Assembly: GCA_947568835.1 (NCBI GenBank)
Contig: OX387608.1
Location: 17,270,535 to 17,334,534 of the forward strand
Source of the DNA: Protonemura montana
Lineage: Eukaryota > Arthropoda > Insecta > Plecoptera > Nemouridae
Reading direction: 5' to 3'
Length of the DNA stretch: 64,000 bases
In this document: piece after piece, positions 1 through 10,167 of the stretch
Layout of the letters: every line of letters starts with the position of its first letter
Numbering within the stretch: position 1 is the stretch's first letter
Program-made: the position numbers and the translations under genes
The notes under the pieces: model-generated
The model's database searches: none
What the model was told of the DNA's origin: nothing
The model's input: only the letters and a program-made list of their open reading frames with translations

Positions 1-273
1 GGTCATGTGTATGATGGTCACCAATCCAATACCTGACCCAGCGCAGTGTTGCTTAACTTTCATCCCTCCAACCTCTCTCCCGAACAGAACTGGTCATGTG
101 TATGATGGTCACCAATCCAATACCTGACCCAGCGCAGTGTTGCTTAACTTTCATCCCTCCAACCTCTCTCCCGAACCGAACTGGTCATGTGTATGATGGT
201 CACCCATCCAATATCTGACCCAGCGCAGTGTTGCTTAACTTTCATCCCTCCAACCTCTCTCCCGAACAGAACT
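1..273 (-). repeat. 5S rRNA-derived SINE head, three 91-bp tandem copies
   Basis: Three 91-bp units start at 1, 92 and 183. Read on the minus strand each carries GAAAGTTAAGCAACACTG and GGATGGGTGACCATCATA, which match the internal promoter region of animal 5S rRNA (box A, intermediate element and box C). The same unit recurs at 4414-4605 and at 49.3-49.7 kb, where it is joined to a SINE body. It is not a 5S gene because both ends of the rRNA are absent. Confidence 0.75.
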
Positions 274-548
274 GGTCATGTGTATTATGGTCATGTGTAT
301 GATGGTCGTGTGTATGATGGTCATGTGTATGATGGTCGTGTGTATGATGGTCATGTGTATGATGGACATGTGTATGATGGTCATGTGTATGATGGTCATG
401 TGTATGATGGTCATGTGTATGATGATCATGTGTATGATGGTCATGTGTATGATGGTCATGTTTATGATGGTCATGTGTATGATGGTCATGTGTATGATGG
501 TCTTGTTTATGATGGTCGTGTGTATGATGGTCATGTGTATGATGGTCA
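274..548. repeat. 15-bp minisatellite (ggtcatgtgtatgat)n
   Basis: About 18 copies of a 15-bp unit grow directly out of the last 91-bp 5S-derived unit, whose own sequence contains one copy (actggtcatgtgtatgatgg). Because 15 is divisible by three, all frames stay open and give artefactual HVYDG-type or MVMCM-type reading frames. Confidence 0.9.
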
Positions 549-599
549 CCCATCCAACTCGCCAGACCGTTCACTGCTGCCCTCTCCAATGTGTTCCTG

Positions 600-1240
600 A
601 CAGGTTATTCTAACACCTGTCTCCACCTGTTGGCGGTTGTTGCTCTTCTGATCTTTATTGTTTTATGCAAAGTAAAGTTGTTGTTGTTTTTATGTACTAG
701 TCACGTGTTCAATAAAATTATAACACATTTGATAAAGTGTTCGAATTCTAAGAAAGCTTCGAAGCTTTACAGAATGTCAGTTTGTCACAGAAATGTTTTA
801 TCTTGACTTATTTATTATTGTATAGTTTCCACAAGGCTTGTCACAAGTTTATCCAGAAGGTGAACTGAACTGAACATAGAAGAGTTCATATTGTTGATAC
901 GGTTTGGCTTTGTTTTTAAGAGGTTTGCGACCCTGAAAAGGGTCCAAAGTAGCGACGTTTCGACGAGTCATCTTCAGGAGAATCTTTTCAAGTTCTTCAG
1001 ATTGCAGAATTAATTAGGTTTCTTATTATTTTTATTTTTTTTTGACAGTCCGAAACCAGTGCACTGTAATTTTTTTTATTCCTGCTAAGTTGTTTCTTGA
1101 GTTTGGGTTTAAAGTTGTTTTCGGAAGGCCTTGGCAAGGTGGTTGTTGGTTCTTTTGTTACAACAAACCCTTGATAAAGTAACTGGTACATGTTACGAAA
1201 CGTTCGACTTGACTTACCAGACAAAAGGCAGTCTGAATAT
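600..1240. other. Non-coding stretch with a small hammerhead-like repeat fragment
   Basis: No finger exon is seen. At 905-985 the minus strand reads CTGAAGATGACTCGTCGAAA, a CUGANGA...GAAA core like that of the foldback family described at 32.4 kb. At 1120-1205 there is a diverged piece of the same family (ttgataaagtaactggtaca and then ttacgaaacgtt). Confidence 0.5.
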
Positions 1241-1565
1241 TTTTTTAAAATTATTAACAACACTATAACCGTCTCAAAAATTGATGCCCAAACGGGGACT
1301 CGAACCCTGATCTCCACCTGTCGCGGGTGTTGCTCTAACCAATTGAGCTACTTGGACCCCGATCTCCACCTGTCGCGGATGTAACTCTAACCAATTGAGC
1401 TACTTGAACACTAGCTTTTTGAGACGATTTTAGTGTATTTGATGAGAATGACAGATCTCCAAGGAGTAGAACCAAGAGGCTGTGAATACTCACAGTCACT
1501 CTGATTCTAGTGACGCTATATCACGTCACAACCTGTCAAACTCGAATAACTTCAATTTGACGTTT
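1241..1565 (-). mobile_element. tRNA-derived SINE copy with two A-box units
   Basis: On the minus strand this has the family layout: a 5' segment ending in CGTCTCAAAAAGC, repeats of TAGCTCAATTGGTTAGAG (A box), one B box (GGTTCGAGTCC, here slightly mutated), then TTTTTGAGACGGTTATAGTG. The 11-bp CGTCTCAAAAA / TTTTTGAGACG pair flanks the tRNA-like part in inverted orientation. Confidence 0.75.
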
Positions 1566-1727
1566 GATTCGTTGTTGTTTTGAGAAGAATTCTTTAATTT
1601 TTAAATAATTTCATCTAAATAAAGTCTGAATCGATTGTTTCTCGACAATTGACCGTCATAATGTCAATGATAGCGTCACCACAACGTCATCACCAAGCAA
1701 ACCAACTGACATTTGTTTCAATTACAG

Positions 1728-1924
1728 GTGGATCTCAGATGAAAGGCCACCCTTGCGCTCGGTGCGGCAAATACTACTACCACGTGGGCAGCTTATGGAA
1801 TCACAGACGCTACGAGTGCGGCAAGAAGGCCGAGTACCAGTGTCCAATGTGTCAGTACCAGTGCCGTCGTAAGGGAAGCCTCAAGATACATGTGGCAAGA
1901 CTGCATGGTGCCAAGAAGCCGTGA
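1728..1924 (+). CDS. lola: Z1: lola-type terminal zinc-finger exon
   Basis: This exon encodes 64 residues of the DNA-binding end of a BTB zinc-finger transcription factor that acts in the nucleus. The acceptor is attacag ending at 1727, and two bases complete a split codon. Finger 1 (CARC...H-x4-C) is the C2HC type and finger 2 (CPMC...H-x4-H) is C2H2, the arrangement typical of Lola isoforms. Predicted helix residues (-1,2,3,6) are H,G,S,N and R,G,S,I. The tail HVARLHGAKKP and stop are the first unit of an 18-copy 41-bp minisatellite. AATAAA lies just past that array (2669-2674). An ATG upstream at 1649 is in frame but belongs to the intron. The Lola assignment is by family pattern, since the BTB exons are outside the window. 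Confidence 0.9.
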
Positions 1925-2622
1925 AGATACATGTGGCAAGACTGCATGGTGCCAAGAAGCCGTGAAGATACATGTGGCAAGACTGCATGGTGCCAAGAAG
2001 CCGTGAAGATACATGTGGCAAGACTGCATGGTGCCAAGAAGCCGTGAAGATACATGTGGCAAGACTGCATGGTGCCAAGAAGCCGTGAAGATACATGTGG
2101 CAAGACTGCATGGTGCCAAGAAGCCGTGAAGATACATGTGGCAAGACTGCATGGTGCCAAGAAGCCGTGAAGATACATGTGGCAAGACTGCATGGTGCCA
2201 AGAAGCCGTGAAGATACATGTGGCAAGACTGCATGGTGCCAAGAAGCCGTGAAGATACATGTGGCAAGACTGCATGGTGCCAAGAAGCCGTGAAGATACA
2301 TGTGGCAAGACTGCATGGTGCCAAGAAGCCGTGAAGATACATGTGGCAAGACTGCATGGTGCCAAGAAGCCGTGAAGATACATGTGGCAAGACTGCATGG
2401 TGCCAAGAAGCCGTGGAGATACATGTGGCAAGACTGCATGGTGCCAAGAAGCCGTGAAGATACATGTGGCAAGACTGCATGGTGCCAAGAAGCCGTGAAG
2501 ATACATGTGGCAAGACTGCATGGTGCCAAGAAGCCGTGAAGATACATGTGGCAAGACTGCATGGTGCCAAGAAGCCGTGAAGATACATGTGGCAAGACTG
2601 CATGGTGCCAAGAAGCCGTGAA
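1885..2622. repeat. 41-bp minisatellite seeded by the Z1 coding tail (18 copies)
   Basis: Units start at 1885 + 41k, for k from 0 to 17. The first unit is coding and contains the last residues and stop of Z1. The other 17 lie in the 3' UTR and are almost identical to it. They end 47 bp before the AATAAA, so the array should be transcribed. Long minus-strand reading frames here are repeat artefacts. Confidence 0.95.
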
Positions 2623-2899
2623 GCCGAGAAGAGACCTCATTTATGTTGATGAACTTAACTTCTTCTTTAATAAAGACTTAGCTTTTGGTTTTAGTTATTT
2701 TTCTGTGTACATTTTGGTTCAGTTCATCAAATATCTGTGGCTGCTTTAGCAAATGCACCAGCTCTGTAGGTATACATATATATTTTTAAAGGCATTGTTG
2801 CTGTCTTCTATTTTGTCATCCAGAATTTCCAGAAATCCTCATTTCATTAGTAAGATTATCCTAATTAATACCCTAGCATAGCATATCCTATGCGAGGAT

Positions 2900-4112
2900 G
2901 GCCTAGCATAGGAGGTTCAATGTTAGCACGGGTATATCATGACCTAGCATAGGAGGTTCAATGTTAGCACGGGTATATCATGGCCTAGCATAGGAGGTTC
3001 AATGTTAGCACGGGTATATCATGGCCTAGCATAGGAGGTTCAATGTTAGCACAGGTATATCATGACCTAGCATAGGAGGTTCAATGTTAGCACGGGTATA
3101 TCATGACCTAGCATAGGAGGTTCAATGTTAGCACGGGTATATCATGGCCTAGCATAGGAGGTTCAATGTTAGCACGGGTATATCATAGCCTAGCATAGGA
3201 GGTTCAATGTTAGCACGGGTATATCATGGCGTAGCATAGGAGGTTCAATGTTAGCGCGGGTATATCATGGCCTAGCATAGGAGGTTCAATGTTAGCACGG
3301 GTATATCATGACCTAGCATAGGAGGTTCAATGTTAGCACGGGTATATCATGGCCTGGCATAGGAGGTTCAATGTTAGCACGGGTATATCATGACCTGGCA
3401 TAGGAGGTTCAATGTTACCACGGGTATATCATGGCCTAGCATAGGAGGTTCAATGTTAGCACGGGTATATCATGGCCTGGCATAGGAGGTTCAATGTTAG
3501 CACGGGTATATCATGGCCCAGCATAGGAGGTTCAATGTTAGCACGGGTATATCATGGCCTAGCATAGGAGGTTCAATGTTAGCACGGGTATATCATGGTC
3601 TGGCATGGGAGGTTCAATGTTAGCACGGGTATATCATGGCCTAGCATAGGAGGTTCAATGTTAGCATGGGTATATCATGGCCTAGCATAGGAGGTTCAAT
3701 GTTAGCACGGGTATATCATGACCTAGCATAGGAGGTTCAATGTTAGCACGGGTATATCATGGCCTAGCATAGGAGGTTCAATGTTAGCACTGGTATATCA
3801 TGGCCTAGCATAGGAGGTTCAATGTTACCACGGGTATATTATGGCCTAGCATAGGAGGTTCAATGTTAGCACAGGTATATCATGACCTAGCATAGGAGGT
3901 TCAATGTTACCACGGGTATATCATGGCCTAGCATAGGAGGTTCAATGTTAGCACGGGTATATCATGGCCTAGCATAGGAGGTTCAATGTTACCACGGGTA
4001 TATCATGGCCTGGCATTGGAGGTTCAATGTTAGCACGGGTATATCATGGCCTAGCATAGGAGGTTCAATGTTAGCGCGGGTATATCATGGCCTAGCATGG
4101 GAGGTTTGGGAG
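2900..4112. repeat. 41-bp minisatellite (ggcctagcataggaggttca...), 29 copies
   Basis: Unit starts at 2900 and 4089 are exactly 29 x 41 bp apart. The array sits in the intron and ends about 70 bp before the Z2 acceptor. The same sequence appears as part of 114-bp units at 61.5-61.9 kb. The sequence just after the last unit (gagccatggaaatgctaatca) matches a portion of that longer unit, which suggests the 41-mer is a deletion form of it. The stretch 2675-2899 shows nothing else. Confidence 0.95.
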
Positions 4113-4180
4113 CCATGGAAATGCTAATCATGCTCGCTGTATCCAAGCCAGAGATTAACACTCTGGTTTTCGGCCTACAG

Positions 4181-4413
4181 GAGCAGCCTTCGGTTACTCC
4201 CGAGGACGCATGGTACCCAAGCCCTACCGCTGCGAGCGCTGCGGCAAGTGCTACCAACATCACCACAATCTGCAGCGACACACAAACTTCGAGTGCGGCA
4301 AACCGCCGCAGTTCCAGTGCCAACATTGCAAATACCGTAGCAAGCAGAAGGTCAACATGCAACGACATTGCTTTAGAAAACATCGACCCCAGTACGAGAC
4401 CATGAAGAAGTAA
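4181..4413 (+). CDS. lola: Z2: lola-type terminal zinc-finger exon
   Basis: Acceptor cggcctacag ends at 4180, phase 1, 76 residues. The lead contains GYSRGRMVPKPYRC, a form of the YSRGRL..KP lead shared by several left-group exons. Finger 1 (CERC..., helix H,H,N,R) is C2HC and finger 2 (CQHC..., helix Q,V,N,R) is C2H2. The protein ends ETMKK. Choosing the ATG at 4210 would cut off the YSRGR lead, so the splice acceptor and not that ATG marks the start. If the upstream split base were T the codon would be TGA, so that base must not be T. AATAAA is at 4756-4761. Confidence 0.93.
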
Positions 4414-4605
4414 ACTCAGCGCAGTGTTGCTTAACTTTCATCCCTCCAACCTCTCTACCGAACAGAACTGGTCATGTGTATGATGGTCACCCATCCAATA
4501 CCTGACCCAGCGCAGTGTTGCCTAACTTTCATCCCTCCAACCTCTCTCCCGAACAGAACTGGTCATGTGTATGATGGTCACCCATCCTATACCTGACCCA
4601 GCGCA
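4414..4605 (-). repeat. 5S rRNA-derived SINE head, two units, directly after the Z2 stop
   Basis: Two 91-bp units like those at 1-273 begin within two bases of the Z2 stop codon and so form the start of its 3' UTR. Box C-like GGATGGGTGACCATCATA is on the minus strand. Confidence 0.75.
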
Positions 4606-5998
4606 GTAAGATTGAAGATGTGTGCTTTTAAAAGACTGAACGTTTAGCGGCTCGATGTTTAACTTGGCAAGAACTTGCTGCTGATCAACTGTCACCATGA
4701 CTGTTTTGATGTTTTGTTTGGATTGTCAACTTGAATGACAGCCAATGGTATAGAAAATAAAATAAAAATTATAATGATATTTCTGATCGCTTATGAAGTT
4801 AATGTTTTGATTGTAAATGAAAAGGCTTTGCAGGGGTTTTAATGTTTTCTGGTTTAAACTCGATTATTCTTATCTGCTGATTTTTTAAAGTATTTTTAGC
4901 TTCTTTCTGCTCAAATACTGACCGTCATCTTTGCTTTGCAGGACGTTAACACACTGATCGTTGAGTAATCAAACAACTCGCTTGGTTAAGACACCAGAAA
5001 CTAAACCTGAACCTGGCTCCATCCACAGCATCTATCAGCAGCGACATGGCCAAGCCAGGACTGAGATCAAGAAGTCTTTAGATGGTACTCATGGATGGAG
5101 ACCTCGTTGAAGGATGCAAGTTCGATGCCCGATTTCTTCAAGACTGTTTCAATTTGTCTCGGTGACGTTTAGAGGAAGCTTCTGGTTGCTGAATTAACTT
5201 GCAGACATTTTGATAGATTGCCTGCTATTTTGTGTGGCATTTTAATCTAGTTACCATAAAAATCATTAAATAATAACACTGTCCATTTGATATTGAAAAT
5301 ACAATTGAATTGTGTGACTTCTTCTCTAATGCTTTCATTTATTATTATCCGTAAGACTAATTTGTTCGCTTTTAGTTAATATGCTATTTTGTTCAAGTTA
5401 TTAACCATGTTTTAACATTGTTAACGTTTTATGACCAGATAGGAGCTCATTTAAATGGCGCCAGTTTTTCCTACTTAAGTCTTATTATTCCTGAACTTAT
5501 GCCTAAAGTTTCATCCACCGAGTGGCTAGTGGGCAAGGTGGGCAAAGCGCTGGTAGCCACTGGATTGTGAGTCCATCTTGCAGGGGGGGCAACCCGTTCA
5601 CTCCAATACCCAATCTTATATTTTTGTCAGGTTTAAACTTTCTCTCTCCTGAACGTCTCGGTTTGAATCTCTTAACTCGATGACACTCAAACATTTCATC
5701 GGCTCATGGAAATGCAACACTTTGTCTCTTCAGCGTTGGGTTTATTTCTAACATTTGTCCCCTCCTTGTCGCACTAGCGCGGTGTCCGAACAATGTTCTT
5801 AATTCACTGCGTAATGACCGAGATGAAGCACCGCACATTATCCAACTTTATCATTCTAGTCTCGTGGTTTGAGAACTAGCACCGGTATTAGGACCGCTCT
5901 AAAACTTACTGCCAGTTTGGCACGATGAACGTCCACAATATTTGTGTAACCGGTCAGGGGTTCGGTGCTATTTGTGTTAAGAGCATGCCAAGAATACC
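4606..5998. other. Intron/3' UTR, no supported gene
   Basis: An acceptor-like ctttgctttgcag ends at 4941. In the array's phase it is followed by a stop after one codon (cgt taa). It could be a dead terminal exon or a decoy. Nothing finger-like follows in any frame. Confidence 0.35.
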
Positions 5999-6325
5999 TA
6001 ACCTATCTTTACCTAACCTAACCTAACCTAACCTAACCAATCCTAACCTAACCTAACCTAACCTAACCTAACCTAACCAATCCTAACCTATCCTAACCTA
6101 ACCAACCTAACCTGACCTAACCTAACCTAACCTAAACTAACCTAACCTAACCTAACCTAACCTATCCTAACCTAACCTAACCAACCTAACCTATCCTAAC
6201 CTAACCAACCTAACCTGACCTAACCTAACCTAACCTAACCTAACCAAACCTAACCTGACCTAACCGAACCTAACCTAACCTATCCTATCCCAACCTAACC
6301 TAACCTAACCTAACCTGACCGACCT
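5999..6325 (-). repeat. Interstitial telomere-type (CCTAA)n tract
   Basis: About 330 bp of CCTAA repeats with scattered variants (cctgacc, ccaacc, cctatcc). TTAGG is the ancestral arthropod telomere repeat. Here it lies inside the gene, oriented CCTAA on the + strand. Confidence 0.9.
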
Positions 6326-6510
6326 TAATATGGTAACAGCGCCAAAAAGTGGATTATTTGTTTGGGATCGAAAAAAAACCGGGAAAGAAAAACTGATTGA
6401 AAAATAAACGTCAAATCTTTAAGTTTCCTTTCTCAATATCCTCGCCTTCATTACAACAACCACGACTTCAATACATAATATGGTAATAATATGGTACCAT
6501 GACCCATACT

Positions 6511-6764
6511 ACCATGGTAATACCTTGCCCCATGATACCATGGTAATACCTTGCCCCATGGTACCATGGTAATACCTTGCCCCATGATACCATGGTAATA
6601 CCTTGCCCCATGGTACCATGGTAATACCTTGCCCCATGGTGCCATGGTAATACCTTGCCCCATGATACCATGGTAATACCTTGCCCCATGGTGCCATGGT
6701 AATACCTTGCCCCATGATACCATGGTAATACCTTGCCCCATACTACCATGGTAATACCCAGCCC
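6511..6764. repeat. 26-bp minisatellite (accatggtaataccttgcccc...)
   Basis: Nine full 26-bp units start at 6511, with a partial tenth at 6745. The unit contains the palindrome taccatggta. It ends about 60 bp before the Z3 acceptor. Confidence 0.93.
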
Positions 6765-6825
6765 CTTGTTAAACAACCCGGTCCTCATACCGCCACGAGC
6801 CCCGCTGACCAAACTTTTCTTGCAG

Positions 6826-7112
6826 ACGACCTTCACGTGCCCGACTTCTCGTTCGGCGTCCTTCAGTCGCGTACTTTGCGCACGCGCTTTGAGTGCCCGA
6901 AGTGCGCGCGCAGTTACAAGAACCGACGTCACTTGAATCGTCACGTGAGCTTCGAGTGCGGAATCGAGCCGCAGTTCGCATGCGTCGTGTGCAGTCGAAG
7001 ATATCGACAGAAGACGGACATGTTAAGACATTGTAGACAGAAACACGGCCTTGTGGGGTTGTCAGGGAGGGAGGGGCAGGAGGTGACCGTATTCACCAAG
7101 ATATCGCCATAA
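6826..7112 (+). CDS. lola: Z3: lola-type terminal zinc-finger exon with long tail
   Basis: Acceptor cttttcttgcag ends at 6825, phase 1, 94 residues, the longest finger exon here. The lead begins DLHVPDFSFG and lacks the YSRGR motif. Finger 1 is CPKC...H-x4-C (helix N,R,H,R). Finger 2 is CVVC...H-x4-H (helix Q,T,D,R). About 20 residues follow the HG end, finishing FTKISP. No clear AATAAA was found before the next acceptor. Confidence 0.92.
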
Positions 7113-7756
7113 AACGACCTTGGTTTCGCGGAACGACCTTGACAAATGACATTGGTTTTTAAATCGACCTTGGGTAATGACCTTGACAAAGTGGCCTTGA
7201 AGTGGTTTTCCCAAACGACCCTGAGAAAAGTTCAAAGCAAAATATACAAAAAATAATTTTAATTGGTTTAACTGCCGTCCGCGTGAGGCGCCACCTGTCT
7301 CAACGCAGCATTACGTTAACCATGCATTTTTTTTTCAGCTATAATTTAACCTAGCGAAACTTTTGTTTATGTTTAGCATTTGTCTTCGTTGGGCGAAAGG
7401 AAGTTTTGATGTTTTTTCATTGTGCGCAAGTTTTACTCGGGGAAAATGTAGCTGTCAAATCGAAATTAAATTTAGTGAAATATTTGCTTCTTGTGTTGTC
7501 TTTGTTTTCACCTGTCATTTCATGCCACTTGGATACATTTAGTCCAGAGTTGAAAATTAGCGCTGTGACTTGGATTCAATGTTTTTCCCTAATGTAAGTG
7601 TTCCTCTTAAGTTTGCATGTTATTCTTGAAGTGATTGTTACCAATGTTAATGCAATGTTAATGTTAAAGCAATGTTAATGCAAGTTACCAAAGTGATGAT
7701 AAACCTGGACTCTGGGATTATTTCTAAAATGCTGTTTTTCCCGTTGCTTGTTTCAG
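7113..7756. other. Intron between Z3 and the BEN exons
   Basis: AT-rich sequence with no finger motif. Short open frames at 7406-7597 have no recognisable content. A poly-T/cag acceptor near 7340 is followed by a stop within four codons in the array phase. Confidence 0.4.
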
Positions 7757-7839
7757 GTGTAATGGAGTCGACTCTGACATCTAAACCTCCCAGTGCTAGT
7801 GGATTCCTCCAATTGAAGTACCATCAAGGAGACCTTGGT
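7757..7839 (+). CDS. lola: BEN isoform, first specific exon
   Basis: The acceptor gcttgtttcag ends at 7756 and the exon starts with two bases of a split codon, the same phase 1 as every finger exon, so it can receive the shared lola donor. It encodes 27 residues from VMESTLTSKPP to YHQGDLG, a low-complexity link with no domain. The exon ends after GGT, before a textbook donor gtgagt (7840-7845), in phase 0, which matches the start of the next exon. Unlike most finger exons it is not terminal. Reading on through the donor would stop at 7881, giving a short finger-less end, so an unspliced form is an alternative. Confidence 0.75.
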
Positions 7840-8030
7840 GTGAGTTACCATCATAGACGTATGGGTTTTATAGTTTGTTGAGGTTAGAATTAATAAAGAA
7901 TGATTCGAGTTATCTGCGAGAAAAAGTCACCATCCTCGGTCGGTATTTTCCACAATAAAGTGGAATAAATTCGCTGGGGCTTTGACTTTCTAACTCGTTC
8001 CACGGGACGGTGTGTTCGTGTACTCCCCAG

Positions 8031-8262
8031 GTATGCGAGCTGGTGCCCAAGTCGGGGATCTATATCAACAAGGAGGCGCTGGAAATCATCAAAGTTGTGT
8101 CCTATTCTCACACGACGACAGCTGGCAATCTCCTTGACGCCCTCTTTCACCGGCAATACTTGATGGAATCCACGGTCTTCTCGGTTCAACGGTCACCCGC
8201 TGAACCGATCTTGTGTCTGACTGATACCCAGCTCTATGAAGCTGCTGTCGAAGCCATCTTAG
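8031..8262 (+). CDS. lola: BEN isoform, second exon: N-terminal part of a BEN domain
   Basis: The acceptor gtactccccag ends at 8030 and the reading frame starts in phase 0, as exon one requires. It encodes 77 residues. The BEN pattern is clear: CELVPKSGIYINKEALEII, then an alanine/leucine helix NLLDALFHRQYLMES, then LTDTQLYEAAVEAIL. This fits the BEN family core (a 'G-x-Y/W-I' strand-helix start, 'LL..LF....L' helix, 'L....L.A....' helix). BEN domains bind DNA or mediate protein contacts in chromatin factors such as BANP, NAC1, Insensitive and mod(mdg4) isoform C. The donor is gtacga at 8263, leaving one base (phase 1). Confidence 0.82.
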
Positions 8263-8946
8263 GTACGATCCGACCTACGTCATCAATACCTGCTTGCTGT
8301 TTTATTATTAACAACACTATAACCGTCTCAAAAATTGATGCCTAAACGCGGACTCGAACCCCGATCTCCACCTGTCGCGGGTGTTGCTCTAACCAATTGA
8401 GCTACTTGGACCCCGATCTCCACCTGTCGCGGGTGTTGCTCTAACCAATTGAGCTACTTGGACCCCGATCTCCACCTGTCGCGGGTGTTGCTCTAACCAA
8501 TTTAGCTACTTGGATACTGGCTTTTTGAGACGATTTTAGTGTATTTGATGAGAATGACGGATCTCCAACGAGTAGAACCAAGAGGCAATTGAGCAACACC
8601 CGCGACAGGTGGGGATCGGGGTCCAAGTAGCTCAATTGGTTAGAGCAACACCTGTGACAGGTGGAGATCGGGGTCCAAGTAGCTCAATTTGTTAGAGCAA
8701 CACCCGCGACAGGTGGAGATCGGGGTCCAAGTAGCTCAATTGGTTAGAGCAACACCCGCGACAGGTGGAGATCGGGGTCCAAGTAGCTCAATTGGTTAGA
8801 GCAACACCCGCGACTGGTGGAGATCAAGGTCCAAGTCCACATTTGGGCATCAATTTTTGAGACGGTTATAGTGTTGTTAATATTTAAAAAAAACCGCGCA
8901 TTGCAAGCGTTTGACACCTGTCAACAACTTCTTATCTTCGTTGCAG
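8263..8946. mobile_element. Intron of the BEN isoform holding a head-to-head pair of tRNA-derived SINEs
   Basis: A minus-strand SINE copy (about 8303-8590) meets a plus-strand copy (about 8590-8885). The outer ends taacaacactataaccgtct and agacggttatagtgttgtta are perfect inverted complements, so the intron can form a roughly 580-bp imperfect hairpin. Each half contains several 52-bp A-box units. Confidence 0.8.
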
Positions 8947-9137
8947 AGTTCAGTCACACGTTCGCCACCGCGAACCGTTGGACGACGATGACGTGTCACG
9001 TGGTCGAGAAGTGTCTTACCAAGAAGTTGGCAGTCATGGGCAGAAGACCTGCACCTCGAGGTGGTTGCCCGGGGCAACGTTTAACTGTTGACATACAACG
9101 CAGCGTCAACTGCATCAATGACAGCAACAAAGAATGA
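8947..9137 (+). CDS. lola: BEN isoform, terminal exon: C-terminal part of the BEN domain
   Basis: The acceptor ttcgttgcag ends at 8946. The two leading bases AG complete the G left by the previous exon to give Glu, so the join reads ...EAVEAIL-E-FSHTF.... Sixty-two residues follow before the stop. The segment RWTTMTCHVVEKCLTKKLA fits the last BEN helix (aliphatic positions followed by K-C). A basic tail MGRRPAPRGG and an unremarkable end follow. The three exons together give about 168 isoform-specific residues. Phase agreement at both junctions is the main support; transcript evidence is missing. Confidence 0.72.
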
Positions 9138-9149
9138 TTCGAGAAGATC

Positions 9150-9255
9150 ATTCTGTCAGCTGTCATCTGTCACCTGTCATCTGTCATCTATCACCTGTCA
9201 TCTTTCAGCTGTCACCTGTCATCTGTCACCTGTCACCTGTCACCTGTCACTGCAG
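9150..9255. repeat. (ctgtcacctgtcat)n simple repeat
   Basis: About ten imperfect copies of ctgtcac/ctgtcat follow shortly after the BEN stop codon, in its presumed 3' UTR. The sequence 9256-9410 shows nothing else. Confidence 0.8.
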
Positions 9256-9423
9256 GCTCTCGACTTCTTCTATAATTGCATTATTATTATTCATTGAGTT
9301 TGTGTGTGTTTTTAGTTTTTTTTCTCATTAATTTTAATTTCAAGACTGTGGTTTTATCTGTACGCGTCTATGCTGTTTTGCATAGGAGTGAATTTGTGAT
9401 AAAAATTGACTTTTAACTTTCAG

Positions 9424-9586
9424 TGCCGAGCGATGCAAGTTACATTGAGTTCAACAATATAATTTACCCCACCAGACTTTCAGATCCCATCCCTAGGCTA
9501 GAACTTAGCGGTTATAATTCTGCGATGTTACCAGTGCAAGTTGTTGGTTTGTACGGTGCTCGATTTCAACAACATATCGTGTGTTA
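9424..9586 (+). CDS. Possible finger-less terminal exon, unknown product
   Basis: A good acceptor (aacttttaactttcag, ending 9423) is followed, in the array's phase 1, by 53 codons open to a stop: the product begins PSDASYIEFNNIIYPT and ends HIVC. I recognise no domain. It could be another alternative end of the BTB protein, an alternative last exon for the BEN isoform (phase 1 also fits the donor at 8263), or chance. An open run of this length arises by chance in several percent of cases. Confidence 0.3.
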
Positions 9587-9629
9587 ATATTTCATCATTT
9601 TGTCGACAGCCCATGCTAAACACGAACAA

Positions 9630-10090
9630 CTTTCAAGTGTCCCCGTTTGGGCATTAATTTCTGAGACGGTTATAATAATAAATACCCTGCGCATTGCAAG
9701 CGTTTGCAATTTAAATAAGATTTCTTCCTAATTTAAGCGAAATCACTACACGAATCATTCGAGTTAGCACCTGATTTAACGACCTTCAGTCAGTGAAGAG
9801 ATTCTATTGGTTATGGTTGAAGAAGTGAATCGACAAACCAACTGATTTATATGTATCTATGTGGCGTTCGGACCAACGGTCTTATGGCGTATTCTTGGAC
9901 AGTGTTAATAGAGATTGCACCGATATAATTACCATGTACGGAAGTTACAGTAAAATGTGGAATACAAGAAAATAACCATATTATTATTATTAGAAAACAC
10001 TGGAAACGTCTTAAAAATTGACGGTTACAGTGTTGATAATAATAAAAAGCCCCGCGCATTGCAAGCGTTTGGAATTTAAATAAGATTTCA
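9630..10090 (+). repeat. Two 3'-end fragments of the tRNA-derived SINE
   Basis: Pieces at about 9645-9720 and 9990-10090 contain the SINE tail (gagacggttataa, gcgcattgcaagcgtttg, aatttaaataagatttc) without the tRNA-like head. The second ends about 75 bp before the Z4 acceptor. Confidence 0.7.
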
Positions 10091-10167
10091 TCTAAATTGA
10101 CTGTGAACCTGTGTGGACCAAAGAAGTGAAGAGGTTTGTGCCACAATGACTCTGACCCCTGTTGCAG

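Noticed and set aside
1793-2640. Minus-strand open frames of 240-272 codons (SLATCIFTASWHHAVLPHV repeats)
   Set aside because: Antisense of the 41-bp Z1 tail array; the three frames rotate through the same repeat. There are no acceptor, lead or finger features.
5510-5610. Possible tRNA-like or SINE fragment (gtggctagtgggcaaggtgg ... gtgagtccatcttgcag)
   Set aside because: No convincing A and B boxes at the right distance, and no second copy recognised in the window.
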